Below, in pieces: positions 1 through 6,760 of a DNA stretch of 7,420 nt. Under the pieces are notes generated by a model that worked only from the letters and a program-made list of their open reading frames with translations, did not search any database and was not told the origin of the DNA. Every line of letters begins with the position of its first letter. Within the stretch, counting starts at the first letter, position 1. Origin of the DNA: Nocardioides sp. (GTDB taxonomy: Bacteria > Actinomycetota > Actinomycetes > Propionibacteriales > Nocardioidaceae); NCBI GenBank assembly GCA_029264225.1, contig JARICB010000225.1:1-7420 (forward strand). Reading direction: 5' to 3'. Both the position numbers and the translations under genes were made by a program.

Positions 1-180
1 CGCGTCGTGGTCGTGGTGGTGCTCCACCACGCCGTGCACCCGGACCCGGGTGTTGGGGTGGGTCGGGCCTTCGCCGTCCTTGCTGGCGCGCCCGAGCGCG
101 CCGACCGCGCTCTCGCCCCGCATCTCCGAGGCGTAGAGCAGATCGAGGGCACGCTTGCGGGCTTTGCCGCGAGCCGACAT
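1..180 (-). CDS. nusB: Transcription antitermination factor NusB, N-terminal 60 residues (cut by window edge)
   Basis: NusB is an all-helical RNA-binding protein that pairs with NusE (ribosomal protein S10) on boxA RNA and supports antitermination of rRNA operons. The visible part starts MSARGKARKRALDLLYASEM, the basic first helix (R4, K6, R8-K9-R10) followed by ALDLLYASE that is typical of actinobacterial NusB. Residues about 50-55 (VVEHHHDHD) correspond to the family segment usually written GVVEHxxxID, here unusually rich in histidine. The ATG at 180 lies one base after the efp stop codon and has a good ribosome binding site inside the end of efp, so the two genes are probably co-transcribed and coupled. 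Family length is about 140-150 residues, so more than half the gene lies outside the window. The efp-nusB pair is a conserved actinobacterial arrangement, which supports the call. Confidence 0.9.
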   Translation of the reverse strand, partial: MSARGKARKRALDLLYASEMRGESAVGALGRASKDGEGPTHPNTRVRVHGVVEHHHDHDA

Positions 181-181
181 C

Positions 182-745
182 TCAGCCCTTCACACGGCCG
201 AGGTAGGACGAGTCGCGGGTGTCGACCTTGACCTTCTCGCCGGAGGTGATGAAGAGGGGGACCTGGATCTGGTGTCCGGTCTCGAGGGTGGCCGGCTTGG
301 TGCCGCCGGTGGAACGGTCTCCCTGGAGGCCGGGCTCCGTCTCGGCGATCAGCAGCTCGACGGAGGCGGGCAGCTCGACGAACAGCACCCGACCCTCGTT
401 GGTCGCGACGATGGCGTCCTGGTTCTCCAACATGAAGTTCTTGGCGTCGCCGACGATCTCTGGAGTGACCTCGAGCTGGTCGTAGGTGGCGGTGTCCATG
501 AAGACGTAGGAGTTGCCATCGTTGTAGAGGTATTGCATCGTCCGCTTGTCGACGTTGGCGGTCTCGACCTTCGTGCCGGCGTTGAACGTCTTGTCGACCG
601 ACTTGCCCGTCTCGACGTCCTTCATCTTGGTGCGCACGAACGCCGGGCCCTTGCCGGGCTTGACGTGTTGGAACTCGATGACGGTCCACAGGTGACCATC
701 GATCTTGAGGACCATGCCGTTCTTGAGGTCGTTCGTCGTTGCCAT
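182..745 (-). CDS. efp: Elongation factor P (EF-P)
   Basis: EF-P binds between the ribosomal P and E sites and relieves stalling at consecutive prolines. The 187-residue product has the family's usual length and three-domain form: an N-terminal KOW-like domain (about 1-64), a central OB domain (about 65-127) and a C-terminal OB domain (about 130-187). The C-terminal domain carries the signature [15 protein letters not shown] from residue 162, ending SYLGRV. The tip of domain I is P30-G31-K32-G33-P34, with K32 as the residue that reaches the CCA end of P-site tRNA. The symmetrical PGKGP loop is the form reported for actinobacterial EF-P that works without lysine modification; no epmA/epmB/epmC-type modification gene is in the window. 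The ATG at 745 has GAAGG five bases upstream. The gene follows a 109-base gap and is probably read from its own promoter together with nusB. Confidence 0.97.
   Translation of the reverse strand: MATTNDLKNGMVLKIDGHLWTVIEFQHVKPGKGPAFVRTKMKDVETGKSVDKTFNAGTKVETANVDKRTMQYLYNDGNSYVFMDTATYDQLEVTPEIVGDAKNFMLENQDAIVATNEGRVLFVELPASVELLIAETEPGLQGDRSTGGTKPATLETGHQIQVPLFITSGEKVKVDTRDSSYLGRVKG
186..191 (-). promoter_or_regulatory. Ribosome binding site of nusB
   Basis: Read on the minus strand, GAAGGG lies 5 bases before the nusB ATG at 180. It sits within the last sense codons of efp (Val-Lys-Gly-stop). It fixes the nusB start and implies that ribosomes finishing efp are delivered close to the next start. 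Confidence 0.65.
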
Positions 746-854
746 GTCTACCTTCGCGGTCTGGGTGTCATCAGTAAGGTGTCAAGAATGTGCGGCGCAC
801 CCTGGCACCGACCCGGAAGTCTAACGAGCCCCGGGGACAATCCACCAACCGCGG
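746..854 (-). promoter_or_regulatory. Intergenic region aroQ-efp, candidate promoter for efp-nusB
   Basis: These 109 bases form the only sizeable non-coding gap in the window. Two weak promoter readings exist on the minus strand. One is a TAGACT -10-like element (823-818, fits TANNNT) with TTGGTG (848-843) 19 bases upstream, giving a predicted start near 811 and a leader of roughly 65 bases. The other is a perfect TTGACA (785-780), but no good -10 follows at 16-18 bases and transcription would begin inside the ribosome binding site, so it is less likely to be a functional -35. An 11-base inverted repeat, GTGCG-C-CGCAC (800-790), lies just upstream of the TTGACA. CCCCGGGG at 829-836 is a short palindrome. 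No convincing intrinsic terminator follows aroQ. The elements are suggestive only. Confidence 0.3.
751..755 (-). promoter_or_regulatory. Ribosome binding site of efp
   Basis: GAAGG on the minus strand, 5 bases before the efp ATG at 745. Together with the clear EF-P N-terminus ([11 protein letters not shown]) it settles the start codon. Confidence 0.65.
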
Positions 855-1286
855 TCAGAGCTGCGCGATCGCTTCCAGGGCCTGACGATATCCGTCGATC
901 CCCTGTCCGACGATCGTCGTGACGGCGTGCGGCTCGACATGGGAGGTATGACGGAACTTCTCCGGTCGCTGTGCGGGGTCGGAGATGTGCACCTCCACCA
1001 GGGGCGCTGAGAGCTGTGCGCAGGCATCGAAGAGCGCCAGCGAGTAGTGGGTCCACGCACCGGCGTTGAGCACCACCGGTGTGCCGTCATCGGCGGCGGC
1101 GTTGAGCCAGTCGAGCAGCTCACCCTCATGATTGGTCTGACGTACCGTGACCTCGAGGCCGAGTAGGCGCCCCCACTCGACGCATTGCTGGGCAAGCTCG
1201 GCGTGAGTGGTGTGGCCGTAGATGTCGGGCTGCCGACGGCCCAGCCGCCCGAGGTTCGCGCCGTTGAGCACCAGGATCTTCGTCAT
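855..1286 (-). CDS. aroQ: Type II 3-dehydroquinate dehydratase
   Basis: This enzyme converts 3-dehydroquinate to 3-dehydroshikimate, step three of the shikimate pathway; type II enzymes are small dodecamers unrelated to type I AroD. The 143-residue protein has the family length and motifs: LNGANLGRLGRRQP at the N-terminus with R18 in the mobile lid, catalytic Y23, the NHEGELLDW segment (52-60), N74-A-G-A-W-T-H80 in the substrate pocket, catalytic H100 in VEVHISD, and R112 in FRHTS. Compared with the common family text it reads LNGANLG for LNGPNLN and HISD for HISN; the active-site residues remain. The ATG at 1286 overlaps the aroB stop as ATGA and has no clear ribosome binding site, so translation is probably coupled to aroB. 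The M. tuberculosis counterpart is often called aroD although it is type II. Confidence 0.96.
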   Translation of the reverse strand: MTKILVLNGANLGRLGRRQPDIYGHTTHAELAQQCVEWGRLLGLEVTVRQTNHEGELLDWLNAAADDGTPVVLNAGAWTHYSLALFDACAQLSAPLVEVHISDPAQRPEKFRHTSHVEPHAVTTIVGQGIDGYRQALEAIAQL

Positions 1287-2377
1287 GCGCTGCCGATCGC
1301 TTCGTAGGCCGCACGCAGGTCGTCCTCGGAGGGGCCGGCCAGGATGCGTGGCACCGCGATGTCGTCGAGGACCACGAAGCGCAACTGGTTGCCCCGCGAC
1401 TTCTTGTCCACCTTCATCGCTTCGTGCAGATCCTCGAAGCCGGCCTCGGCATAACTGGTCGGCAGTCCTACTCGAGCGAACGTGGATCGGTGCCGGTCCA
1501 CGACGGAGCGGTCCAGCGAGCCGGCCCGGGCAGCCAACTCCGCGACGTACACCGCACCGATGGCCACTGCCTCCCCGTGCCGCACGCCGTAGTCGCTGGC
1601 CCGCTCGATGGCGTGCGCCAGGGTGTGGCCGTAGTTGAGGACCTCGCGTCCGGGATGACCCGCAGCGCCGCCCTGCTCACGCAGGTCGTCGACCACGACC
1701 TCGATCTTGACCCGGATCGCCCGCTCGATGAGTTCACGCGTCACCGTGGAGTCGGCGCTCAGTTCGGCGGGATCGGTCTGCTCGATCAGGTCCAGGATCG
1801 TCGGGTCGGCGATGAAGCCGCACTTGATGACCTCACCCAGGCCCGCGACGAACTCCTCGCGGGGCATCGTCGCCAGCAGCGACAGGTCGCACAGCACCCC
1901 GGCCGGCTCGTGGAAGGAGCCGACCAGGTTCTTGCCCGCAGTGGTGTTGATACCGGTCTTGCCACCCACGGCGGCATCGACCATGGCCAGGACGGTGGTC
2001 GGCACGTGCACCACCCGCACGCCTCGCAACCAGGTAGCGGCAACGAAGCCGCCGAGGTCGGTCGTCGCGCCGCCACCGATGGTGACGACGGCGTCGGAGC
2101 GGGTGAAGCCGGCCTCGCCGAGTCCCTCCCAGCAGTCGGCGGCCACAGGCGCCGTCTTCGCACGCTCCCCGTCGGGCAGTCCGAGCGCCAGCACGTCGTA
2201 GTGCTCGACCAGGCCGTTGACGATCGGCTGTGCCACCTCGGCCAGTTCCCCCGAGTAGAGCACCGCGACGCGCTGCACGTCTTCGCCCAGGATCTCGGGA
2301 AGCCGACCGGCGAGGTCGGGGCCAATGATCACGTCGTAGGGCGAGGCGCCGCCGACGTGGAGTGTGGTCTCAGACAT
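1283..2377 (-). CDS. aroB: 3-dehydroquinate synthase
   Basis: AroB cyclises DAHP to 3-dehydroquinate using NAD+ and a divalent metal, step two of the shikimate pathway. The 364-residue product shows the NAD-binding run GGGATTDLGGF (101-111), the phosphate-binding GGKTGIN (138-144), metal ligands E182 (GEVIK), H251 (NYGHTLAHA) and H267 (RHGEA), and the C-terminal VDKK (323-326). All expected catalytic parts are present and the length is normal. A reading frame stays open further upstream to about 2716, but those codons are an out-of-frame reading of aroK with no AroB similarity. I place the start at ATG 2377 ([10 protein letters not shown]) because AGGAG lies 7 bases upstream. The start overlaps the aroK end by 8 bases and the stop overlaps the aroQ start by 4, so the gene sits in a tightly coupled operon. 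Confidence 0.97.
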   Translation of the reverse strand: MSETTLHVGGASPYDVIIGPDLAGRLPEILGEDVQRVAVLYSGELAEVAQPIVNGLVEHYDVLALGLPDGERAKTAPVAADCWEGLGEAGFTRSDAVVTIGGGATTDLGGFVAATWLRGVRVVHVPTTVLAMVDAAVGGKTGINTTAGKNLVGSFHEPAGVLCDLSLLATMPREEFVAGLGEVIKCGFIADPTILDLIEQTDPAELSADSTVTRELIERAIRVKIEVVVDDLREQGGAAGHPGREVLNYGHTLAHAIERASDYGVRHGEAVAIGAVYVAELAARAGSLDRSVVDRHRSTFARVGLPTSYAEAGFEDLHEAMKVDKKSRGNQLRFVVLDDIAVPRILAGPSEDDLRAAYEAIGSA

Positions 2378-2873
2378 CGAGCTTCTCCTGGATCTCCGCG
2401 GCCACCTCGGCGGGGCTGCGACCGTCGGTGTCGACGGCATAGGTAGCTGCGGCTTCATAGATGGGCGCACGCTCGTCGAGCAGGGTCTTGATCCGGGATC
2501 GGACGTTGCCGAGCAGCATGGGGCGTCCGACCCCGAGGCCGACCCGTTTGACGGCCTCGGAAAGACCGACGCGGAGGAACACCACGGTGTGAGCGGCGAG
2601 CAGTTCACGGGTATCGGGATCGAGCACTGCTCCCCCGCCCAGCGAGAGCACCCCGTCGTGCTCGGCCAGCGCAGCGGCGACCGCAGCGGCCTCCAGGGTG
2701 CGGAAGTGGCCTTCACCCGAATCCACGAAGATCTCGGAGATCTCGCGTCCGTCGGTGGTCTCCACGTCGGTGTCGGTGTCTCGGGCAGCGACCCCCCACG
2801 CGGCGGCCAGCAGTTCGGCCACGGTGGTCTTGCCTGCGCCCATCGGGCCGATCAGGACGACGCGGGGGCTCAT
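2370..2873 (-). CDS. aroK: Shikimate kinase
   Basis: AroK phosphorylates shikimate to shikimate 3-phosphate with ATP, step five of the pathway. The 167-residue protein is a P-loop NMP-kinase-like enzyme: Walker A GPMGAGKT at 9-16 (K15), the D32-T-D34 pair that contacts shikimate and Mg2+, R58 in EGHFRTLE, G79-G80-G81 in SLGGG, the lid arginine R117 in GVGRPML, and ERAPIY at about 134-139. R58, the glycine triplet and R117 fall at the same numbers as in the M. tuberculosis enzyme, which supports the start. The ATG at 2873 overlaps the aroC stop (ATGA) and has no evident ribosome binding site, so coupling to aroC is likely. Its own 3' end carries the aroB ribosome binding site and start codon. 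Confidence 0.97.
   Translation of the reverse strand: MSPRVVLIGPMGAGKTTVAELLAAAWGVAARDTDTDVETTDGREISEIFVDSGEGHFRTLEAAAVAAALAEHDGVLSLGGGAVLDPDTRELLAAHTVVFLRVGLSEAVKRVGLGVGRPMLLGNVRSRIKTLLDERAPIYEAAATYAVDTDGRSPAEVAAEIQEKLDV
2385..2389 (-). promoter_or_regulatory. Ribosome binding site of aroB
   Basis: AGGAG on the minus strand, 7 bases before ATG 2377 and embedded in the last codons of aroK. It is the strongest Shine-Dalgarno match in the window and decides the aroB start against the longer open frame that runs through aroK. Confidence 0.75.
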
Positions 2874-4048
2874 CGGAAGCGCAGCGCGTCGAGGTAGGAC
2901 TCGACGTTACGTCGGGTCTCGCCCACGGAGTCGCCGCCGAACTTCTCGACGACCGCCTCGGCCAGCACCAACGCGACCATCGCCTCGGCCACGATCCCCG
3001 CGGCTGGCACCGCGCAGACGTCTGAGCGCTGGTGGTGGGCAGTCGTTTCCTCACCGGTTGCCACGTCGACGGTCCGCAGCGCCCGCGGCACGGTCGCGAT
3101 CGGCTTCATCGCAGCCCGAACCCGCAGCACCTCGCCGGTGCTCATGCCACCCTCGACACCACCCGAGCGGCCCGACGTACGTCGTAGCCCCTCCGGGGTG
3201 GAGACGATCTCATCGTGGGCCAGGGAACCGGGCGTGGCCGCAAGCTCGAAGCCGTCGCCCACCTCGACCCCCTTGATGGCCTGGATGCCCATCAGGGCAC
3301 CGGCCAGGCGGGAGTCGAGTCGTCGGTCCCAGTGGACATGTGATCCCAGGCCCGGCGGGAGCCCGTGCACCACGACCTCCACGACACCACCCAAGGTGTC
3401 GCCGTCCTTGTGGGCCTGGTCGATCCGTTCCACCATGGCGGCGGCAGCGTCAGGGTCCAGGCAGCGCACCGGGTCAGCGTCGAGCCGCTCCAAGTCACCG
3501 GGCTCCGGCACCGACCCAGCGGGTGCGCGGACTCCCCCGAGCTCCACCACGTGGCTGACGATCTCGGCGCCGACGGACTGAAGCAGGAAGTGGGCGGCCA
3601 CTCGGCCCAGGGCGACCCGGGCCGCAGTCTCTCGGGCGGAGGCGCGCTCCAGGACCGGGCGGGCCTCCTCGAAGTCATACTTCTGCATCCCAGCCAGGTC
3701 GGCGTGACCAGGACGGGGTCGGGTCAGGGCCGCGTTGCGGGCCAGAGCGTCGAGCTCCGCCTGGTCAACCGGATCGGCCGACATCACCTTGTCCCACTTG
3801 GGCCACTCGGTGTTCGCGATCTGGATCGCGACCGGCCCACCTTGGGTCTTGCCATGCCGGACACCACCGCTGATGGTGACCTTGTCGGCCTCGAACTTCA
3901 TCCGGGCGCCTCGGCCGTAGCCCAGGCGTCGGCGCGCCAAGGCGTCGTCGATGTCGGCGGTGGTGATCTGGACGTGGGCGGGCATTCCCTCGAGAATGGC
4001 CGTCAGTGAGGGGCCGTGGGACTCGCCCGCGGTGAGCCAACGCAGCAT
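2870..4048 (-). CDS. aroC: Chorismate synthase
   Basis: AroC removes phosphate from EPSP to make chorismate, the last shikimate step, using reduced FMN that is not consumed. The 392-residue product has the N-terminal signature GESHGPSL (H11), [12 protein letters not shown] around 40-51 (FMN contact R49), RPGHADL with the second catalytic histidine H115, the central [10 protein letters not shown] (137-146), the [11 protein letters not shown] loop (295-305) and the C-terminal signature [11 protein letters not shown] (340-350, D343). Length and signatures are normal for an actinobacterial enzyme. The start is constrained: a TGA lies in frame only five codons upstream of ATG 4048. The ribosome binding site is weak (GAAAGA about 10 bases upstream). 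aroC follows a 44-base gap after the prepilin peptidase gene and overlaps aroK by 4 bases. Confidence 0.98.
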   Translation of the reverse strand: MLRWLTAGESHGPSLTAILEGMPAHVQITTADIDDALARRRLGYGRGARMKFEADKVTISGGVRHGKTQGGPVAIQIANTEWPKWDKVMSADPVDQAELDALARNAALTRPRPGHADLAGMQKYDFEEARPVLERASARETAARVALGRVAAHFLLQSVGAEIVSHVVELGGVRAPAGSVPEPGDLERLDADPVRCLDPDAAAAMVERIDQAHKDGDTLGGVVEVVVHGLPPGLGSHVHWDRRLDSRLAGALMGIQAIKGVEVGDGFELAATPGSLAHDEIVSTPEGLRRTSGRSGGVEGGMSTGEVLRVRAAMKPIATVPRALRTVDVATGEETTAHHQRSDVCAVPAAGIVAEAMVALVLAEAVVEKFGGDSVGETRRNVESYLDALRFR

Positions 4049-4092
4049 GGGCTCAGTCTTTCACGCACGGCTTCCTACCCGGCGCGCGGCCG
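4049..4092 (-). other. 44-base gap between prepilin peptidase gene and aroC
   Basis: A short GC-rich spacer with no convincing -10 or terminator. It contains ACGGC and GCCGT as a weak 5-base inverted pair (ACGGC begins immediately after the peptidase stop) and a weak GAAAGA before aroC. aroC is therefore probably transcribed by read-through. Confidence 0.4.
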
Positions 4093-4794
4093 TCAGCCCG
4101 CGAGATCGCCCCACGCCCAGGTGCCGAACGCCGGACCAAGAATGATGCCGACAAGAGCGCCGATCAGCATCCAGGGTCCGAACGGGTTCTCTTGCTTGTC
4201 GATGAGCCGCAGGGCGACCAGCACCAGGCTGCCGAGGCCGCCCAGCAGGAGACCAGCGAAGGACCCGAGGGCGAGCGGCCCCCAGCCGAGATAGCCGAGC
4301 ACGATGCCCAGGATGCCGCTGAGCCGCACGTCGCCGTAGCCCACACCGGGGGGATAGATCACCCACATCAGCAGGTAGTACCCGCCCATGACCAGCCAGC
4401 CGACAGCCGCCCCGATCAGCAACCGGGGGTCGCCAGCCAACAGCGCCGCGAGCACCACCAGCGGCACCAGGACGACGTAGGTCGGGGCGATGATGCGCGT
4501 CGGCAACAACCGGGTGCGCCAGTCGATCAGCCCCAGCGCGAATCCGACCGGCACCAGGGGAAGCAGGAAGAGCAGCGACCAGTCCTGTCCGAGGGCCGCA
4601 CCGATCAGGCCGGCGATGAGCCCACACCCGAACGCCGCCTGCCACAGCAGACCGGGCCGGGCCGCGATCACCGCGTAGGGGACTTTGTCGTCGGCAGGCT
4701 CATCGGGCTCAGGAACCCTGGCGATCAGCCCGGGCACGAGCAGTCCGAGCAGCAGCCCGATCGGGGCAGCTACCGCAGCGCCGAGCAGGCTCAC
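4093..4794 (-). CDS. Prepilin-type (A24 family) aspartic peptidase, minimal form
   Basis: A polytopic membrane protein of 233 residues with several hydrophobic segments (about 5-24, 50-68, 74-90, 101-120, 126-146, 157-195 probably two, and 206-225). The two catalytic aspartates of type IV prepilin peptidases are visible: D91 in LIDWRTRLLPTR (family IDxxxxxLP) and D155 in GYGDVRLSG (family GxGDxKL, here with Arg for Lys). The family role is to cleave the leader of type IV or Tad-type pilins on the cytoplasmic side of the membrane. The N-terminus is short and lacks the paired CxxC motifs of the PilD methyltransferase domain, so N-methylation is not expected. The start is GTG at 4794, overlapping the aroE stop as GTGA. 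No pilin or pilus-assembly gene is in the window, so the substrate is unknown. Counterparts sit near aroE in other Actinobacteria (for example Rv2551c). Confidence 0.85.
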   Translation of the reverse strand: MSLLGAAVAAPIGLLLGLLVPGLIARVPEPDEPADDKVPYAVIAARPGLLWQAAFGCGLIAGLIGAALGQDWSLLFLLPLVPVGFALGLIDWRTRLLPTRIIAPTYVVLVPLVVLAALLAGDPRLLIGAAVGWLVMGGYYLLMWVIYPPGVGYGDVRLSGILGIVLGYLGWGPLALGSFAGLLLGGLGSLVLVALRLIDKQENPFGPWMLIGALVGIILGPAFGTWAWGDLAG

Positions 4795-5615
4795 TGGCCC
4801 ACGCGTTCGGACAGCGCCAGTTCACCGGCAGCCCGCATGGCGGCCAGCGGCGCGACCCGGCCGGTGAAGAGCTCGAACTGCACGGCCGCCTGGTGCACCA
4901 GCAGGTCCAGCCCGCCGACCAGCACCCGGTCGCCGGCGGAGGCCGCCAACGGCGTCGGCCACGGGTGATAGAGCGCTTCGAAGAGCATCGACGCGCCTGC
5001 ACATGCCGCCACCAGCTTGGCGTCCTGCGCCTCGGCGGGAATGGTGGAGGCGACTACGTCGACATCGAGGGCAGTGAGCTCATCGAGGCGAGTCATGCTG
5101 ACCTGGGGTCGGCCCGGATGGGTCAACAGCGTGTCGACTGCTTCCGCGGCCCGCTCGACCGACCGCACGGCGACGACGAACGAGCGCACGCCCAGGTCGG
5201 CAAGAGCCAGCCCCAGGGACGTCGCAGTCGCACCCCCGCCAAGGATCACAGCCGAGGCGAGCGGAGCGACGCTGCGTTCGCGGATGGCCGCGATGGCGCC
5301 GGGGATATCGGTGTTCTCACCCAGCCGGCGGCCGTTCTCCAAGACGATGGTGTTGGCCGCGCCAGCGAGCCGCGCCCGCTGGCTGAGCTCGTCGACCAGT
5401 GCCACTGCCTCACGTTTGAGCGGCATCGTCAGTGAAAGACCGCGCCACTCCTCATTCAGGCCGGCCACGAACGCTGCCAGGCCCCCCGCCGGGACACGAT
5501 GCGCGTCGTAGTCCCACTCCAGCCCGAGCTCGGCATAGCCGGCGCGATGCAGCGCCGGGGAGAGCGAATGCTCGATCGGGTCACCGAGCACCCCACAGCG
5601 ACGAGTCGTCAGCAC
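4791..5615 (-). CDS. aroE: Shikimate dehydrogenase
   Basis: AroE reduces 3-dehydroshikimate to shikimate with NADPH, step four of the pathway. The 274-residue protein shows the shikimate-binding S17-L-S19-P in IEHSLSP, catalytic K67 in SLTMPLK, N88 in GAANT, D103 in GENTDIPG, the dinucleotide-binding loop GGGATA (126-131) and Q242 in HQAAVQFELFTG. The SLTMPLK wording, in place of the more common NVTxPxK, is also seen in Actinobacteria. The GGGATA loop is a variant of the usual GAGGAA, so cofactor preference cannot be taken as certain from sequence alone. The best start is GTG 5615, overlapping mltG by 7 bases. It has only a weak ribosome binding site, but no better start precedes the conserved CGVLGDPIEHS. 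The stop overlaps the peptidase start by 4 bases. Confidence 0.95.
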   Translation of the reverse strand: MLTTRRCGVLGDPIEHSLSPALHRAGYAELGLEWDYDAHRVPAGGLAAFVAGLNEEWRGLSLTMPLKREAVALVDELSQRARLAGAANTIVLENGRRLGENTDIPGAIAAIRERSVAPLASAVILGGGATATSLGLALADLGVRSFVVAVRSVERAAEAVDTLLTHPGRPQVSMTRLDELTALDVDVVASTIPAEAQDAKLVAACAGASMLFEALYHPWPTPLAASAGDRVLVGGLDLLVHQAAVQFELFTGRVAPLAAMRAAGELALSERVGQ

Positions 5616-6760
5616 GCGTCGGACGTTTCGCAGTAGGTGAGGTACTCGTTGCGGTAGTCCAGGAACTCGTCGTAGGTCGCCGCGAACTTCGTCTCGCCCG
5701 TCTTGAGGTCGACCGTGACGTAGTAGTACCAGGGGCCGTCGGCCGGATTGGCGGCCGCCGCGATGGCGTCGTCGCCGGGCGCCTCGATCGGGGTAGGCGG
5801 CAGACCGGTGTAGAGGCGCGTGTTGTACGGCGTGTCGACGGCGAGTTCTTCGCTCGACAGGGCGGTCGTGCCGGACTTCCCGATGCCGTAGGCGTTGGCG
5901 GCGTCGATCTGGAGCAGACCATTGGTGCCGCCCTTGTCGCCGGGGCCGTCGAGCCGGTTGTAGATCACCCGCGCCACCTTGGGCATGTCGTCGCCGCGAC
6001 CCTCCGCCTCGATCAGGGAGGCGATGATCATCAGCTCGGCGGGTGTCTTGCCCAGCTCAGCGGCCTTCTCCTCGAGCCCGGCCTCGTCGGCCGCCTGTTG
6101 CCAGCGGGTCACCATGGCAGCCAGCAGGTCCTTCGGCTTGTCCTTGGGGCCCATCTCGTAGGTCGCGGGAAACAGGTAGCCCTCGGGGTTGCCGTTCGCG
6201 TAGTCGGGGAGCCCGAGGGCAACCGGGTCCTTCAGCGCAGCCTTCCACTTCTTGACACCGAAGTCGGTCTTCTCGGCGAGCAGCGCGACGATGTCGACCA
6301 CGCGCAGGCCCTCGGGGATGGTGACCGTGGCACTGACCTGGTTACTCGGGTCGAGCAGCACATCGAGGGCGTCGACAGCCTTCATCTCCTCCTTCATCTC
6401 GTAGTAGCCCACCTGGATGCCGGCCGACTCGGGATCGGCGGCCGCGGCATCGAGGAAGGCCTGCACCGACTTCACGACGCCATCTTCCTTGAGGTTGCGA
6501 CCCATCTCGGCGACGCTGTCGCCCTTATTGACCTGGAACGTCACCTCGCCACTTCCGGGCCCGGGGTAGTCGGCAGCAGCGGCGAACTGGTCGGAGACCC
6601 AGTCCACCCCCTTCGTGACGCCGAAGTAGAAGGCACCAGCCAGCACGACCAGGGCCACCAGCACCGCTACGCAGCCCGATGGCCCACGCTTCTTGCGGCG
6701 CGCACCTCCTTGGTAGTAGGCGTCCTCGTCCGACTCGACGGCGGGCGTCTCGTTACTCAT
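5609..6760 (-). CDS. mltG: Endolytic murein transglycosylase MltG (YceG-like)
   Basis: MltG cleaves nascent glycan strands at the outer face of the membrane and is thought to set their length during peptidoglycan synthesis. The 383-residue protein has an acidic then basic cytoplasmic head (1-28, with RRKKR at 21-25), one membrane anchor (about 29-48), a LysM-like region (about 72-136) and the catalytic YceG domain. Visible motifs are EGYLFPATYE (193-202), IIASLIEAEG with catalytic E251, KVARVIYNRL (261-270), LLQIDAANAYG (282-292) and PYNTRLYTGLPPTPIEAPG (311-329). The frame is open for 14 more codons upstream, but ATG 6760 is preferred: GAGG lies 6 bases upstream, and it overlaps ruvX by 8 bases rather than 50. 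The extreme C-terminus has two cysteines, C377 and C383, spaced by five residues, on the extracytoplasmic side. The position between ruvX and aroE is conserved in Actinobacteria. Confidence 0.94.
   Translation of the reverse strand: MSNETPAVESDEDAYYQGGARRKKRGPSGCVAVLVALVVLAGAFYFGVTKGVDWVSDQFAAAADYPGPGSGEVTFQVNKGDSVAEMGRNLKEDGVVKSVQAFLDAAAADPESAGIQVGYYEMKEEMKAVDALDVLLDPSNQVSATVTIPEGLRVVDIVALLAEKTDFGVKKWKAALKDPVALGLPDYANGNPEGYLFPATYEMGPKDKPKDLLAAMVTRWQQAADEAGLEEKAAELGKTPAELMIIASLIEAEGRGDDMPKVARVIYNRLDGPGDKGGTNGLLQIDAANAYGIGKSGTTALSSEELAVDTPYNTRLYTGLPPTPIEAPGDDAIAAAANPADGPWYYYVTVDLKTGETKFAATYDEFLDYRNEYLTYCETSDAC

Noticed and set aside
829..836. CCCCGGGG as a terminator stem after aroQ
   Set aside because: It is a self-complementary 8-mer with no loop and no T-run on the minus strand, so it cannot form an intrinsic terminator hairpin.
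155..922. 255-codon open frame on the plus strand
   Set aside because: Antisense to efp, the intergenic region and the end of aroQ. Its low-complexity D/L/V/G-rich translation is the complement of efp codons.
748..1056. Small minus-strand frame spanning the aroQ-efp gap
   Set aside because: Most of it overlaps aroQ in another frame; no motif and no ribosome binding site, and it is not a pepQ remnant that I can recognise.
1424..2446. 340-codon open frame on the plus strand
   Set aside because: Antisense shadow of aroB and the end of aroK; composition-driven, no family motif.
2378..2716. 113-residue N-terminal extension of AroB
   Set aside because: The codons are an alternate-frame reading of aroK with no AroB similarity. 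A strong ribosome binding site directly precedes ATG 2377, where the AroB family similarity begins.
4192..4968. 258-codon plus-strand frame rich in Q, E, H and P
   Set aside because: This is the complement of a leucine/alanine/glycine-rich membrane protein and of the aroE 3' end. The odd composition is explained by antisense reading of hydrophobic codons.
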